DNA from: Latescibacteria bacterium UBA6620
Lineage (GTDB): Bacteria > Latescibacterota > UBA2968
Assembly: GCA_002433075.1 (NCBI GenBank)
Contig: DJHM01000030.1
Span: 1-58,257, forward strand
Direction of reading: 5' to 3'
Length of the DNA: 58,257 nucleotides
Position numbers and translations under genes: made by a program. Under the pieces are notes generated by a model. The model worked only from the letters and a program-made list of their open reading frames with translations. It was not told the DNA's origin and ran no database searches. Shown piece by piece: positions 33,258-42,629 of this stretch; position 1 is the first letter of the stretch, and each line of letters begins with the position of its first letter.

Positions 33258-33301
33258 ATCTGCCAGAGACTTCCCAGCTGCCTTGCCGGGTTTGGATGAT
33301 C

Positions 33302-34087
33302 CTACACGACGTGCGAGGTGCCCCCGTCGATGTTCACCGACGCCCCGGTGATGAACCCCGCCCGCTCGGAAACAAGGAAAGCCACCAGGTCACCGACTTC
33401 GCTCGCCTCCCCCAGACGGCCGAGTGGGATATCCTTACCTTGCTCCTCGCACCAGGCATCGTAAGACAGATCGGAACCGGACCCCTCCCACGCTCGCACG
33501 CCCTGTGCTGTCTTGATATTCGTAAGACAGACCGTGTTGACGCGAATGCCGTAGGAGGCACAGTCGTGTGACAGCGCTTTCGTAAACGCGATCCCTGCCG
33601 CCCGGCTGATCGACGTCGGAACCGAACCGCCACCCGGTGCCTTTCCTCCCGGATGCGTGACGTTGATGATGCTTCCCCCACCTCGCTCCTTCATCGACGG
33701 CAACGCACTCCGAGAGCCACGGACGGCCGCCCAGAATTTCAGGTCGAAATCCTCCAGCCAGATCTCATCCGTCGCATCCTCGAACGGAAAACCAGCGGAC
33801 CGACCAGCGTTATTCACCAGAATGTCTACGCCGCCATAGGTTTCGATCGCGGTCGACACGAACCGATCGATGTCTTCGGCCTTGGTCACGTCCGCCTGCA
33901 CGGCCAGCACAGCGCCATCGGTTGCATCTCGAATTTCCTGTGCGGCCGCCTGCAACACATCGTCCCGCCGAGCGCAGATCGCCACCGAGCAGCCTTCCTC
34001 CGCCAGCTTCCACGCGACGCCCTTCCCGATCCCCTCACTCCCTCCCGTCACCAGCGCCACTTTTCCTTCCAGATTAAGCTCGAGCAT
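33302..34087 (-). CDS. SDR-family protein lacking the YxxxK catalytic motif
   Basis: Encodes 261 residues from the ATG at 34087, preceded by AAGGAGG; the longer frame upstream is unrelated sequence. The Rossmann fold is intact: ALVTGGSEGIGKGVA, CARRDD, ILVNNAGRSAG. At the active site, however, where YxxxK is expected, the sequence reads TSISRAAG, so Tyr is replaced by Thr and Lys by Arg. The Ser position (INVTHPGG) is also changed. It may bind NAD(P) without classical reductase activity or use another chemistry. It is convergent with the luciferase-like gene and divergent from the aldo/keto reductase. Confidence 0.85.
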   Translation of the reverse strand: MLELNLEGKVALVTGGSEGIGKGVAWKLAEEGCSVAICARRDDVLQAAAQEIRDATDGAVLAVQADVTKAEDIDRFVSTAIETYGGVDILVNNAGRSAGFPFEDATDEIWLEDFDLKFWAAVRGSRSALPSMKERGGGSIINVTHPGGKAPGGGSVPTSISRAAGIAFTKALSHDCASYGIRVNTVCLTNIKTAQGVRAWEGSGSDLSYDAWCEEQGKDIPLGRLGEASEVGDLVAFLVSERAGFITGASVNIDGGTSHVV

Positions 34088-34352
34088 CCTCTCCTCCTTG
34101 AATCGTCCGTTCCCGTCAACGAGATCAGGATAACCACAGACAGAGACCTTTTCCACTACAACAGTCCACTCAACCAGATGAGAATCACGCATCTCTCCTT
34201 CCTCCTCTCTCCCACCTCCCATCTTTCTGTCTTTCCCTTTTGCCTTTTGCCTTCCGCCTTTCCTTTCACTTCTGCTTCTGCCTCCTATTGCTATTCATCC
34301 CTGACTGACGTATTTATCGTCTTCGGATTCGCGAAAAAGGGAGGATCAACAA

Positions 34353-35279
34353 ATGCTCCATCGAACGTTCGGAAAAACCGGATTCGACATCTCTGCCGTT
34401 GGAATGGGAACCTGGAACATCGGCAACCAGTGGGGCAACACCGACGACGGCAACGCTTTCACCACCATTCGCACCGCATTCGACCACGGCGTCACCTTGT
34501 TTGACACGGCCGAGAACTACGGCATCCCCGGGGGTACGTCCGAGGAACGTCTCGGACTCGCGCTTGCCGGCATCCGGCATCAGGTCACCGTGGTCAGCAA
34601 GACCGGCAACTGGGGACGACGCATCGGGCGCCTGATTCCTCGCGATTACCCCGACACGATTCGCGTCTGCGTCCACGCGTCCCTACACCGACTGCGTACG
34701 GATTGGCTCGACGTCATCCTCTGCCACGAGGGCAACATCGAGGATCCTGGTGTCTACATCGAAGGATTCGAGATTCTGCTCGAAGAAGGAAGAGTTCGAG
34801 CTTACGGAATCTCCACGAACGAGCTCGACGTTCTTAAGCGATTCAACGCCAACGGGCGATGCAGCGTCGTGCAGGTCGACTACTCGCTCCTCAACCGAGC
34901 GCCCGAAGAGGAGTTCCTGCCCTACTGCAAGGAAAACAACATCGGCGTGATGATACGCGGCCCCCTGGCAAAGGGACTTCTCTCGGGCCGCTATGACAAA
35001 TCCACCGTGTTCGAGGACAAGATCCGGAACGCCTGGCACGACGACGGTGCGGCCCAGGAAAAGTTCGAATCAGAAATCGATCGTGTGGACAAACTCAAAG
35101 AGCTCGCCAGCCCTGGCCCCGAGATGGTGCAGATGGCGTTGCGATATGTCATCTCCCATCCCGCCGTCTCGGTCGTGATTCCGGGCGCCAAGGATCCCAG
35201 CCAGGCCATCACCAATGCTGCAGCCGGCTCCGAAATCCTCGATGCAGGAACCCTGGAAAAGTTACGGAACCTGACCTGA
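34353..35279 (+). CDS. Aldo/keto reductase
   Basis: Encodes 308 residues with GGGAGG seven bases before the ATG. Typical family features are present: FGKTGFDISAVGMGTW, LFDTAENYGIPGGTSEERLG with the catalytic Asp and Tyr, VVSKTGNW with the catalytic Lys, and WLDVILCHEGN with the His. The C-terminal VVIPGAKDPSQAITNA binds NADPH. The substrate is unknown. It starts a run of three same-strand genes with an SDR and a sugar isomerase-like gene (63- and 52-base gaps). The upstream gap contains a long CT-rich low-complexity stretch (34190-34285). Confidence 0.92.
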   Translation: MLHRTFGKTGFDISAVGMGTWNIGNQWGNTDDGNAFTTIRTAFDHGVTLFDTAENYGIPGGTSEERLGLALAGIRHQVTVVSKTGNWGRRIGRLIPRDYPDTIRVCVHASLHRLRTDWLDVILCHEGNIEDPGVYIEGFEILLEEGRVRAYGISTNELDVLKRFNANGRCSVVQVDYSLLNRAPEEEFLPYCKENNIGVMIRGPLAKGLLSGRYDKSTVFEDKIRNAWHDDGAAQEKFESEIDRVDKLKELASPGPEMVQMALRYVISHPAVSVVIPGAKDPSQAITNAAAGSEILDAGTLEKLRNLT

Positions 35280-35342
35280 GTTCTCCGGACTGAGGGATGT
35301 CCGGAAGAGTTTGCTGAGTCGAAAACTCATCACAGGAGCGTT

Positions 35343-36077
35343 ATGACACTGAACCAGAAAGTCATCGTCGTAACCGGCGGCGCATCGGGCATTGGCAGAG
35401 CCGCCGCGATCTGTTGCGGGAAGAATGGCGCGAACGTCGTCGTCGTGGACCTGGACAAGGATGGCTTGGGCACGTGCGTGGAAGAAATCACCGGAGCAGG
35501 CGGGAGTGCAGAAGGTCACTGCATCGACGTTCGGGAGGATGATCAGGTCTCCGTCCTGTTCTCGGCCCTCGGGGAACAGCACGGTCGGGTTGACGGCCTG
35601 ATTCACGCCGCGGGAGTGTTGGAAGGCGCGCTCGTCCCGATCGACGAATTCGAAGAACTGACGTGGGACAAAGTCCTCGACATTAACCTCAAGGGCAGTT
35701 TCCTGATGTCGAAGCACGCCGTCCCCCTCATCGAGAAGTCCGAACGAGGCGTGATACTTCTCATCGCGTCGGGCGCCGGCGTCCGGGGCGGCAGTTCGTC
35801 CGTTGCCTACGGTTCGAGCAAGGGGGGCGTCCACGGCTTGTCTCTTGTCCTCGCAGCCCAACTGGCCGACCGAAACATCCGCGTACACGGGGTGTGCCCC
35901 GGCAGCCTGGCCACCCCCCTCAAGCTTCGTCAGGTCGAGAAGTCCGCAAAAGCTTCGGGCGGCGACTTCGAAAAAATGGCCGCCGCACTCGGCGATCCGA
36001 TGGGCGTGGGCAAGGTGCTCGCGTTCCTCGTGTCCGACGACGCCGATTACGTCCGCGGGTCGGTTTTCACACGATAG
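35343..36077 (+). CDS. SDR-family oxidoreductase
   Basis: Encodes 244 residues with AGGAG four bases before the ATG. It is a classical short-chain dehydrogenase: VVTGGASGIGRAAA, VVDLDKDG (Asp favouring NAD), LIHAAGVLEG, Ser in LLIASGAG, and the YxxxK motif in VAYGSSKGG. The C-terminus, GSVFTR, is typical for the family. It lies between the aldo/keto reductase and the sugar isomerase-like gene, probably in one operon that oxidises or reduces a sugar or polyol. Confidence 0.92.
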   Translation: MTLNQKVIVVTGGASGIGRAAAICCGKNGANVVVVDLDKDGLGTCVEEITGAGGSAEGHCIDVREDDQVSVLFSALGEQHGRVDGLIHAAGVLEGALVPIDEFEELTWDKVLDINLKGSFLMSKHAVPLIEKSERGVILLIASGAGVRGGSSSVAYGSSKGGVHGLSLVLAAQLADRNIRVHGVCPGSLATPLKLRQVEKSAKASGGDFEKMAAALGDPMGVGKVLAFLVSDDADYVRGSVFTR

Positions 36078-36129
36078 AACGAGCGATGATCGATCTGATC
36101 GAAAGTGACATTCACGTCCGGGGATGGGT

Positions 36130-36993
36130 ATGAGGCTCGGAATCGTAGGAATGCTGCCCGGTGATTTCCGAACGTTCGGACGGAGCCACTTTGAGGCGAT
36201 CCGCGCACTGGGATTTACCGGCGCTGGATTCCATCTTCCGGGTGACCTAGCGTCCGATATCACGAAAGAGGACATCGAAAGGTGTCGGATGCTCTTCATC
36301 GACTACGAAATCGAGCTCGTTCAGATGGGCATCGGCTACGCTGAATGCCTGTTCCATCCCGACACGGAGGTCCGTGACCATGCGGTCGACAAAATCGTTC
36401 GCACCGTCCCAATCGGCGCCGAGCTCAACGCGCACTATGTGTTGATCCGACCCGGCAGTATGAACCCGGAGGGCAGCTGGACGCCCCATCGCGAAAACCT
36501 GACCACCGACGCGTGGTCCCGATTCCTCGACACGCTCGGGCAGATCACGCCCGGCCTGGCAGAGCACGATGTGACCATCGTGATGGAAACCCACCTCGTT
36601 TCGATCCTCAAGAATCCGGAAGCCTGCCGCCAGATGGTCGAAATGGTCGGCTCGACTCATCTGCGTCTAGTCCTGGACTACGTGAACCACTTCGAAACCT
36701 TGAAGCAGGTCTTCGAAAACAGAGCACGCCTGGATCACATCTTCGAAGAAATGGGTCCCTGTGCACCCGTGATGCACGTGAAGGACATCACCCTGGGAAA
36801 GGGGTTGGTGCTCCACATCGAGGAGGCAGCAGCAGGAACCGGCGAACTCGACCTCGAGTACTGTTTCCAGGCCTGGCAGAACCTGTATCCCGAGGGCTAC
36901 GGCCTGATCGAACACCTCCCCCCCGATCTCATCCCTCAAGCCGCCGAAAACACCAGAGCCATCGCTTCCGCCGCCGGCATCCCGATCCACTGA
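36130..36993 (+). CDS. Sugar phosphate isomerase/epimerase family protein
   Basis: Encodes 287 residues. The ATG at 36130 is preferred over 36124 because CGGGG is six bases upstream; it also overlaps the TGA of a 15-codon frame starting at 36086. It has the xylose-isomerase-like TIM-barrel fold: MRLGIVGMLPGDFR, FEAIRALGFTGAGFHLP, HYVLIRPGSM, Glu in IVMETHLV, Asp and His in LVLDYVNHFE, His in VMHVKDI, and Glu in YGLIEHLPP. These are plausible metal ligands. Members act as hydroxypyruvate isomerases, sugar epimerases or keto-sugar dehydratases. The SDR and AKR upstream fit a sugar pathway. Confidence 0.88.
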   Translation: MRLGIVGMLPGDFRTFGRSHFEAIRALGFTGAGFHLPGDLASDITKEDIERCRMLFIDYEIELVQMGIGYAECLFHPDTEVRDHAVDKIVRTVPIGAELNAHYVLIRPGSMNPEGSWTPHRENLTTDAWSRFLDTLGQITPGLAEHDVTIVMETHLVSILKNPEACRQMVEMVGSTHLRLVLDYVNHFETLKQVFENRARLDHIFEEMGPCAPVMHVKDITLGKGLVLHIEEAAAGTGELDLEYCFQAWQNLYPEGYGLIEHLPPDLIPQAAENTRAIASAAGIPIH

Positions 36994-37107
36994 TTTTGCC
37001 TTTTGCATTCTGCACTTTTCTCTACGGTACTCCCTCCGACTTAATTGTGGCCCCGGAGCCACAATTAAGCACCGAACGACCTCGAACGAGGCTTTCGGGC
37101 TTCCGAC

Positions 37108-38264
37108 TCACCCTCCGCACAGCCCTAACAGCAGCCAATAGATCCCCCCACCCGCCAGGAAACCCACGGGCAACGTAAGCACCCAGGACACCAAAATTCT
37201 GCTTATGGTTCCCGCATTCGCCTTCCCCGTAACCTTCCCGATCGCGGAAATCGAGCCCACCGACACGTGCGTCGTCGAAACAGGCATTCCGTGCACGCTC
37301 GCCGTCGTCACCAGCAGACCCATCACAAGGTTGGCCGTATACCGTATAACCCTGGCCGTGATTCATCGGCGTAATCCGATTGCTCACGGTCTCTCCCACC
37401 CCCCGACTGTGGACGAGTCCTCCCACCGCCATCGCCACCCCGATCGCCACAAGCCCGAGTTCGATGTCGAGCGCCCCCAGCACGAGCAGAAAACCCGCAA
37501 TCTTGGGTGTGTCGTTCAAACCTCTGGCGAAACTCACCAAACCCGCGCTCGCCTAGTGAAGGACATCAAGGATCTTCTGCGCACTGATTCGGGAAAGAGG
37601 CCCGCTTGCAAGGACTCCTCCCTGGTAGAATTCCTGACAGACTTCTTCCGATACAACCTTGATCTTCCCGTGGGCCCCGGCCTGAAACGCCACGGTCCCG
37701 TCTGCGTTGACCCCTACCACAGGGTAGACCGCTTCCCCGACACACACACGTCTCACGCGTCACGCCCAACCTCAGACGGACAGCTCTGAAGACGTGATAC
37801 ACAACGTAACTGCCTATCGCTGCGAGGAGAGGACTCACAAGGAGTGGAAACAGGAAGGTCGATCCAAGCTTGGCAAGGTTGAACGCGCTACCCATCGCGA
37901 CGGCACCGGCACCCGACAGGGCACCCACCAGGCTGTGGGTCGTCGAGATCGGCATCTGAACTCGTGTCGCCATCAGGACCGTCAGGGCCGCACCCAGCGC
38001 CACCGATGTGGCGAAGGCAGGCGTCTGCACGAGCGCGTCCGAAACGAGACCCTTGCCGGAAAAGTTGTTTAGCAAGGCGCTGGCAAGAAAGATTGCGGCG
38101 ACCGACCCCAACAGTGTCGTTGCAGTCGCCCAACGGATCGCCTTTCGGAAGTCGGCCGTCCCACTTCCATAGAGTGTCGCGATCCCCTTCGCGTTGTCGT
38201 TCGCCCCGTTCCAGTACGCAAGCAGACAGGCCGCGACAAGCAGGAATCCGTAGATCACACGCAT
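37108..38264 (-). pseudogene. pit: Inorganic phosphate transporter (PiT family), disrupted
   Basis: Three segments together make up a PiT permease. Bases 38264 to about 37745 encode the N-terminal membrane domain (LLAYWNGANDNAKGIATLYG, MPISTTHSLVGALSGAG). A shift at the (CA)n run near 37740-37749 moves to a frame continuing GEAVYPVVGVNADG. That frame meets TAG at 37553-37555, in the place of the Trp expected in LHWLSAG, and reads on as LVSFARGLNDTPKIAGF. A 7-bp tandem duplication at 37335-37348 causes the last shift, after which GMPVSTTHVSVGSISAIGK completes the protein. The start has a good AGGAGGGG site. Three lesions make function unlikely unless the assembly is wrong. Confidence 0.88.
37335..37348. 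repeat. 7-bp tandem duplication in the phosphate permease pseudogene
   Basis: CCGTATA occurs twice in direct succession. Removing one copy restores the reading QGYTANLVM expected for PiT permeases, so the duplication is the frameshift event. Confidence 0.85.
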
Positions 38265-38369
38265 TCCCCTCCTGGACGGTTCACCACCGTCGATGGTCCC
38301 GGCTCAGCCGTATTTCTAACGAACGCGCTTACGTCGTCAAGGTTCCACCGTTTGCATCATCAGCTACAT

Positions 38370-39599
38370 CTACGTCAGCTCTGGCGGAGGCATAATCAGC
38401 CCTTCCGGGTTCCGCACCCCCGTGCTCGGATCCTGATCTTGATAGTCGACGCCTCCCCGGCTGTTCCAATCCCAGACGACCTCCCCGTCGAGCATCGTCA
38501 GCTCGCAGGTCAGCCGCTCTTCACCTGAGATACGTCCTTCGTAGGCATCCCGATAGCCGAAAGGCCCGTGAAGTCGATTCAGCACTGCGACATCCGCGAC
38601 GGCGCCGACACTCAGGTGACCATATTCCGGATGGCCGATCTCCTTCGCCGGGTTCCACGTCGAGGTCAAAATCACGTGGTAGAGCGACATCCCCATCACG
38701 AGGAACTTCGACATCGTGGTGACCATATCCATCATCCCGTCGTTCATCGATCCCGTGTGGAGGTCCGTCGAAATCGAATCGGGGTAGAAGCCCTGCTCAA
38801 CGGCGGGAACCGCGTTTCGAAAGCTGAAGCTACCGCCCCCGTGCCCGACGTCGAAGATGATCCCTCGTTCACGCGCGATGTGGAAGTACTTCAGCACGTT
38901 TCCATCGGGGCCCAGCCACGGCACGTCCGGCCGATACATATGCGTCGAGATGTCGTCTTTCTGAAGACGCTCCGTCACCAGTTCGTAGTATGGGCGTTCT
39001 TTTGGAAAGTTGCCGAAATCGATCATCACGGGGAGCGACAGTTGCCGTGCCGCATCGATTGCCCGATCGACCGACACCCATTCCGTTCCACGGAAATGGG
39101 CAGTTTTCGTACCAACGACGATGTCCGAATTCTCCCGCCCAACCGCGACCATCCGGTCGACGTCCATATCCTCCACGTTTTGTTCAAGGTCGTTCGATAC
39201 CATCCCCATCCCGGCGACGTTGATCAGCGCATACATCCGGGTTTTGAACCGATCCAGCACGCGGTATCTGAAGTCTTCGAAGTTCCGCCACCCCGTGCTC
39301 CCCGTGTCCACCATCGTCGTCACACCTGTACGGAAGCTGAAACCGTCGGGAAAGATGCTGTTGTCGCCGGCCCACGCGTTCCGATGCCCGGGCGTCGCAT
39401 ACATATGCGCGTGGATATCGACCAGCCCCGGCACGACGTAGAGACCCGCCACGTCGATCACCTGTCCCACACCCTTCACCGGGAGGTCTCGATCGACCGC
39501 CGCGATCTTGTCCCCACGCACTGCCACGTCCCTCGGTTCGTCAATCCCGTTCTTCGGATCGATGACGTGCCCACCCTTAAGCAATACGTCGATGTCCAT
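38370..39599 (-). CDS. Amidohydrolase/deacetylase family metallohydrolase
   Basis: Encodes 409 residues; TAGAGG is directly before the ATG. It is a dihydroorotase/deacetylase-like amidohydrolase. The N-terminal beta-sandwich has LLKGGHVIDPKNGIDE, and metal site one is His-x-His in VDIHAHMY. A possible carbamylated Lys is in VVGTKTAHF; further ligands are His in STHMYRPD, His in DVGHGGGSF and Asp in STDLHTGSM. The C-terminal LSVGAVADVAVL is typical. It hydrolyses a cyclic amide, an N-acyl amino acid or a similar compound in the cytoplasm. It is divergent from the FNR-like gene at 39828. Confidence 0.9.
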   Translation of the reverse strand: MDIDVLLKGGHVIDPKNGIDEPRDVAVRGDKIAAVDRDLPVKGVGQVIDVAGLYVVPGLVDIHAHMYATPGHRNAWAGDNSIFPDGFSFRTGVTTMVDTGSTGWRNFEDFRYRVLDRFKTRMYALINVAGMGMVSNDLEQNVEDMDVDRMVAVGRENSDIVVGTKTAHFRGTEWVSVDRAIDAARQLSLPVMIDFGNFPKERPYYELVTERLQKDDISTHMYRPDVPWLGPDGNVLKYFHIARERGIIFDVGHGGGSFSFRNAVPAVEQGFYPDSISTDLHTGSMNDGMMDMVTTMSKFLVMGMSLYHVILTSTWNPAKEIGHPEYGHLSVGAVADVAVLNRLHGPFGYRDAYEGRISGEERLTCELTMLDGEVVWDWNSRGGVDYQDQDPSTGVRNPEGLIMPPPELT

Positions 39600-39827
39600 C
39601 CTCTACACTCCGTTAATCCTGTCCAGGCCAGGACCAGGCTCTCTGATATCTGATCTCCCTGATCGGGTTTCGGATATCGATTCGATGACTTCCTTCCGCC
39701 GAGGAAGATACCCCCTCCAGACATTCGTCGCCATCTAGCGCAACAGCACTTTCCTCACAGATCGCTTGTGTTCATATTTCACCTGTCATTGGGAACGTCC
39801 TCGACGCTCATCACAGGAGCTTTGTCG

Positions 39828-40697
39828 ATGGCAGAGAGATCCAGAATCAAAAAGCTGGAAGTGATGGTCTCCGACGTCAAAGTCGAGGCCCCCGACACCG
39901 TCACCCTATCCCTCTTCACGGGGAATGACAAACTTACCTACGAGCCCGGGAACTTCCTGACCATCGCGCCTCAGCAGTTCGCGGCCCTCGAGCGATGGGT
40001 GGAGTATCTTCAGGATCTCAAAGGCAAGAAAGAGCCGCCCCGCGCGTATTCTCTGGCAAGTTCACCCGATGAAAAGTACATCGCCATCACCGTCAAAGAA
40101 GAGCGCTACACCTCCGGCTCCACGCCCTACCCTCCGTTACTTTCACCCATTCTTGCCCTTCGGACACCTCCGGGTACGAAGATGGTGGTAACCGGATTTA
40201 CTGGGCCCTACAAGCTCACCGACGAGATCCGAAAACAGAACGACCACATCGTCCACATCTGTGCGGGCAGTGGTATCGTCCCCAGCTTCAGTATCATCAA
40301 GTATGACCTTCGAATGAACGAAGGATCCAAGCACACGCTCGTCTATTCCAACAAGAAGCGGGAAGACGTCATCTTCCACGACGACTTCGCTCAGCTCGAA
40401 TGCGAGTTCCCCGATCGATTCAACGTAATTCACACCCTGACCCGCGAAGGAGATGCGTTCGACTACAACGACAAGATCCGTCAGGGACGCATTTCCCGGA
40501 ATCTGTTGAGTGAAGCCATACCCCATCCGGACTCGACCGCTGTCTTCGTCTGTGGCCCCGACCATCTGCCCTGGCAGAAGAAGGCTGCCCGCGAAAAAGG
40601 CGAGGAACTCCCACCCTCGTTCCTGCAAAGCACCCTCGGTTTCATCGACGAACTCGGGATCCCAAAAGAACGAATCACGAAGGAGAGCTACGGCTAG
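39828..40697 (+). CDS. FAD/NAD(P)-binding reductase of the ferredoxin-NADP reductase type
   Basis: Encodes 289 residues from the ATG at 39828, with AGGAG upstream; the longer frame from 39768 is not supported. The FAD domain has LTYEPGNFLTIAPQ and the flavin motif RAYSLASSP; the NAD(P) domain has VHICAGSGIVPSFSIIK and a VFVCGPDHL segment. There is no 2Fe-2S ferredoxin domain, unlike many ring-oxygenase reductases. It resembles BoxA/PaaE-type reductases without the iron-sulfur part and could supply electrons to an oxygenase. No oxygenase component is adjacent. A terminator follows. Confidence 0.87.
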   Translation: MAERSRIKKLEVMVSDVKVEAPDTVTLSLFTGNDKLTYEPGNFLTIAPQQFAALERWVEYLQDLKGKKEPPRAYSLASSPDEKYIAITVKEERYTSGSTPYPPLLSPILALRTPPGTKMVVTGFTGPYKLTDEIRKQNDHIVHICAGSGIVPSFSIIKYDLRMNEGSKHTLVYSNKKREDVIFHDDFAQLECEFPDRFNVIHTLTREGDAFDYNDKIRQGRISRNLLSEAIPHPDSTAVFVCGPDHLPWQKKAAREKGEELPPSFLQSTLGFIDELGIPKERITKESYG

Positions 40698-40720
40698 TAA
40701 TCTGGCGGTCGAAAACAGAA

Positions 40721-40757
40721 AAGGGCTACGTCTCATAGGACGCAGCCCTTCTTTTTT
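40721..40757 (+). terminator. Rho-independent terminator
   Basis: AAGGGCTACGTC (40721-40732) pairs with GACGCAGCCCTT (40739-40750) with one mismatch, followed by CTTTTTT. It lies 23 bases after the reductase stop codon. Confidence 0.88.
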
Positions 40758-40833
40758 CTCCTATAGGGCATTCAGCTCTTCGACCGTCTGATCGTGCAAC
40801 GAAGGCGATCTGAAACCCAGCCCGACTATAATC

Positions 40834-40901
40834 ACCCGCCGCCGCAGGCTCCGCCTGCCACGCCGTAGCTGCGTAGCTGCGAAGGCGGGTCCACCGCCTA
40901 C
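40834..40901. repeat. Dispersed palindromic element
   Basis: Starts ACCCGCC and includes GGCGGGT at 40884-40890, with the core CACGCCGTAGC followed by GCGAAGGCGGGTCCACC. The same core occurs at 44037-44099 inside a coding region, and a shorter relative is at 10304. It lies just after the 3' end of the gamma-glutamyltransferase gene. Confidence 0.75.
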
Positions 40902-40918
40902 AGCCCGTCAACGTTCTT

Positions 40919-42559
40919 CTACCACCCCAACGCAATCCCCCCTGACCTCGGATCGCACCCCCCAAGCAAGGTCCCATCCTCCCTCCGTTCGATCACCTGA
41001 AGCGCTCCGCCACCTCCCCAGGCGGACATCGGTTCGGTCTGATGCCCTCGCCGGCCGAGTTCGGTGACGGAATCAGGATGGAACCGATCCTCGTAGTGAA
41101 GTTCGATCGGGTTGTCGATCATCGCCGGGTCGGTGCCCGGCCAGCTCACCCAGCGAGGCGCCTCCACGGCCTCCTGCACATCCATCCCGAAATCCACCAG
41201 ATTCGCGATCACCTGAACGTCCCACTGCGTCTGGCGATCCCCGCCCGGGGTGCCAACGGCCGCATAGGGCCGCCCGTCCTGACACAGCAGGTAGCAGTTC
41301 AGGGTATGCATCGTTTTCTTCCCGCCTTCGATCACGTTCGGATGGCCTTCCTCCAGTGTGAAACCCCGCCCGGCTCGATTGTTCAACATTACGCCCGTCT
41401 CGCCAGCCACTACGCAACAGCCGAAAGCCGCCGAAAGACTGTGGATGAAGGAGACGACATTGCCCTCTGCATCCGCAACCGCAAAGTAGCTCGTATTACT
41501 CCCGTCGTGGAGACCACCTGACAGAGCCCCGTTGTTCGCCCTGTCGGGGTCTACCGAGGCGCGACGTTTTTCAGCGTAGCTCTTCGACAGGAGATCGTCC
41601 AGAGGATTGTCGATGAAGTGGGGGTCGCCGCAATACGCGAGGCGATCCGCAAAAACCAGCTTCTTCGTCTCCACCATCGCATGGATGGTGTCGGCGGTCC
41701 CGAACCCCATCGACTCGAGATCGAACCCTTCGAGAAGGTTCAGCCACTCGAGGACAATCACACCCTGAGACGGCGGCGCGGTCGTGTAGACGTCCAGACC
41801 CCGGTAGGTCGCATGCAGGGGATCGTGCACGTCGGTTTCCTGTTCGTCGAACTCTCTGGACCCGAACAGTCCTCCACCCTCCGTGGATGCGCGAACGATT
41901 TCCTCAGCGATCTCCCCCCGGTAGAAGACATTCGGACCCTTTTCCGCGTAGAGACGGATCGTCGCGCCGAGTTCAGGCAGCGTCCATCGCTCGCCCGGCT
42001 GAGGGGCCTGGCCACCCGGGAGGTAGCGCTTCGCGGAGTAGGGATACTTCACGAGCTTTTCGGCCTCGCCTTTGATGAACCGATGAGTTCCGTCAGAAAC
42101 GAGAATCCCATCCTCGGCGTAGGCTGCAGCGGGGGCCAGCAGCTCTGCCATCGGCATCGTACCGAACATCTCGTTCATCGTGGCGTAAGCGGCAGGAGCA
42201 CCTGGAACGGCGGCGGCGTGCCATCCATCCAGCGGCATCTTTCTCAACCCTTGATCGGCGTAATACGCACGATTCGCCGCGTAGGCCGACTTCCCGCTGC
42301 CGTTGATCGCCACCACCCGGTCGTTCTTCGCCTCGTAGAATACGGTGAAAACGTCTCCACCCAGCCCGCACTGCGCTGGCAGATGGATCCACTCCACACC
42401 GGCCACCGCGATCGTTGCATCGAACGCGTTTCCACCCCGCTGGAGTACCTGGATCCCTGCCGACGCAGCCAGCGGAGATGAGGATGCGACCATTCCCTTC
42501 CTCGCGTACCGCACACCCGGACTCGGGTTGGCCCTCATCGTCACTCCGGATTCATCCAT
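40919..42559 (-). CDS. ggt: Gamma-glutamyltransferase family protein
   Basis: Encodes 546 residues with GGAGG upstream of the ATG. It belongs to the Ntn-hydrolase gamma-glutamyltransferase family: MVASSSPLAASAGIQVLQRG, GGNAFDATIAV and CGLGGDVFTVFYE at the N-terminus. The self-processing site is DGSNTSYFAV, in which the nucleophile Thr aligns with that of SNTTHYS in known enzymes, though the next residues TH are replaced by SY. There is no signal peptide, so it is probably cytoplasmic and may act on amides other than glutathione. The second subunit includes VMLNNRAGRGF and GTPGGDRQTQ. Confidence 0.9.
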   Translation of the reverse strand: MDESGVTMRANPSPGVRYARKGMVASSSPLAASAGIQVLQRGGNAFDATIAVAGVEWIHLPAQCGLGGDVFTVFYEAKNDRVVAINGSGKSAYAANRAYYADQGLRKMPLDGWHAAAVPGAPAAYATMNEMFGTMPMAELLAPAAAYAEDGILVSDGTHRFIKGEAEKLVKYPYSAKRYLPGGQAPQPGERWTLPELGATIRLYAEKGPNVFYRGEIAEEIVRASTEGGGLFGSREFDEQETDVHDPLHATYRGLDVYTTAPPSQGVIVLEWLNLLEGFDLESMGFGTADTIHAMVETKKLVFADRLAYCGDPHFIDNPLDDLLSKSYAEKRRASVDPDRANNGALSGGLHDGSNTSYFAVADAEGNVVSFIHSLSAAFGCCVVAGETGVMLNNRAGRGFTLEEGHPNVIEGGKKTMHTLNCYLLCQDGRPYAAVGTPGGDRQTQWDVQVIANLVDFGMDVQEAVEAPRWVSWPGTDPAMIDNPIELHYEDRFHPDSVTELGRRGHQTEPMSAWGGGGALQVIERREDGTLLGGCDPRSGGIALGW

Positions 42560-42629
42560 CTTCGCGTACTTCCTCCCTCTACGCCAGCCGACCGTTTGTC
42601 GCGACGGTGTTCAGGTCCACAAAACATCT

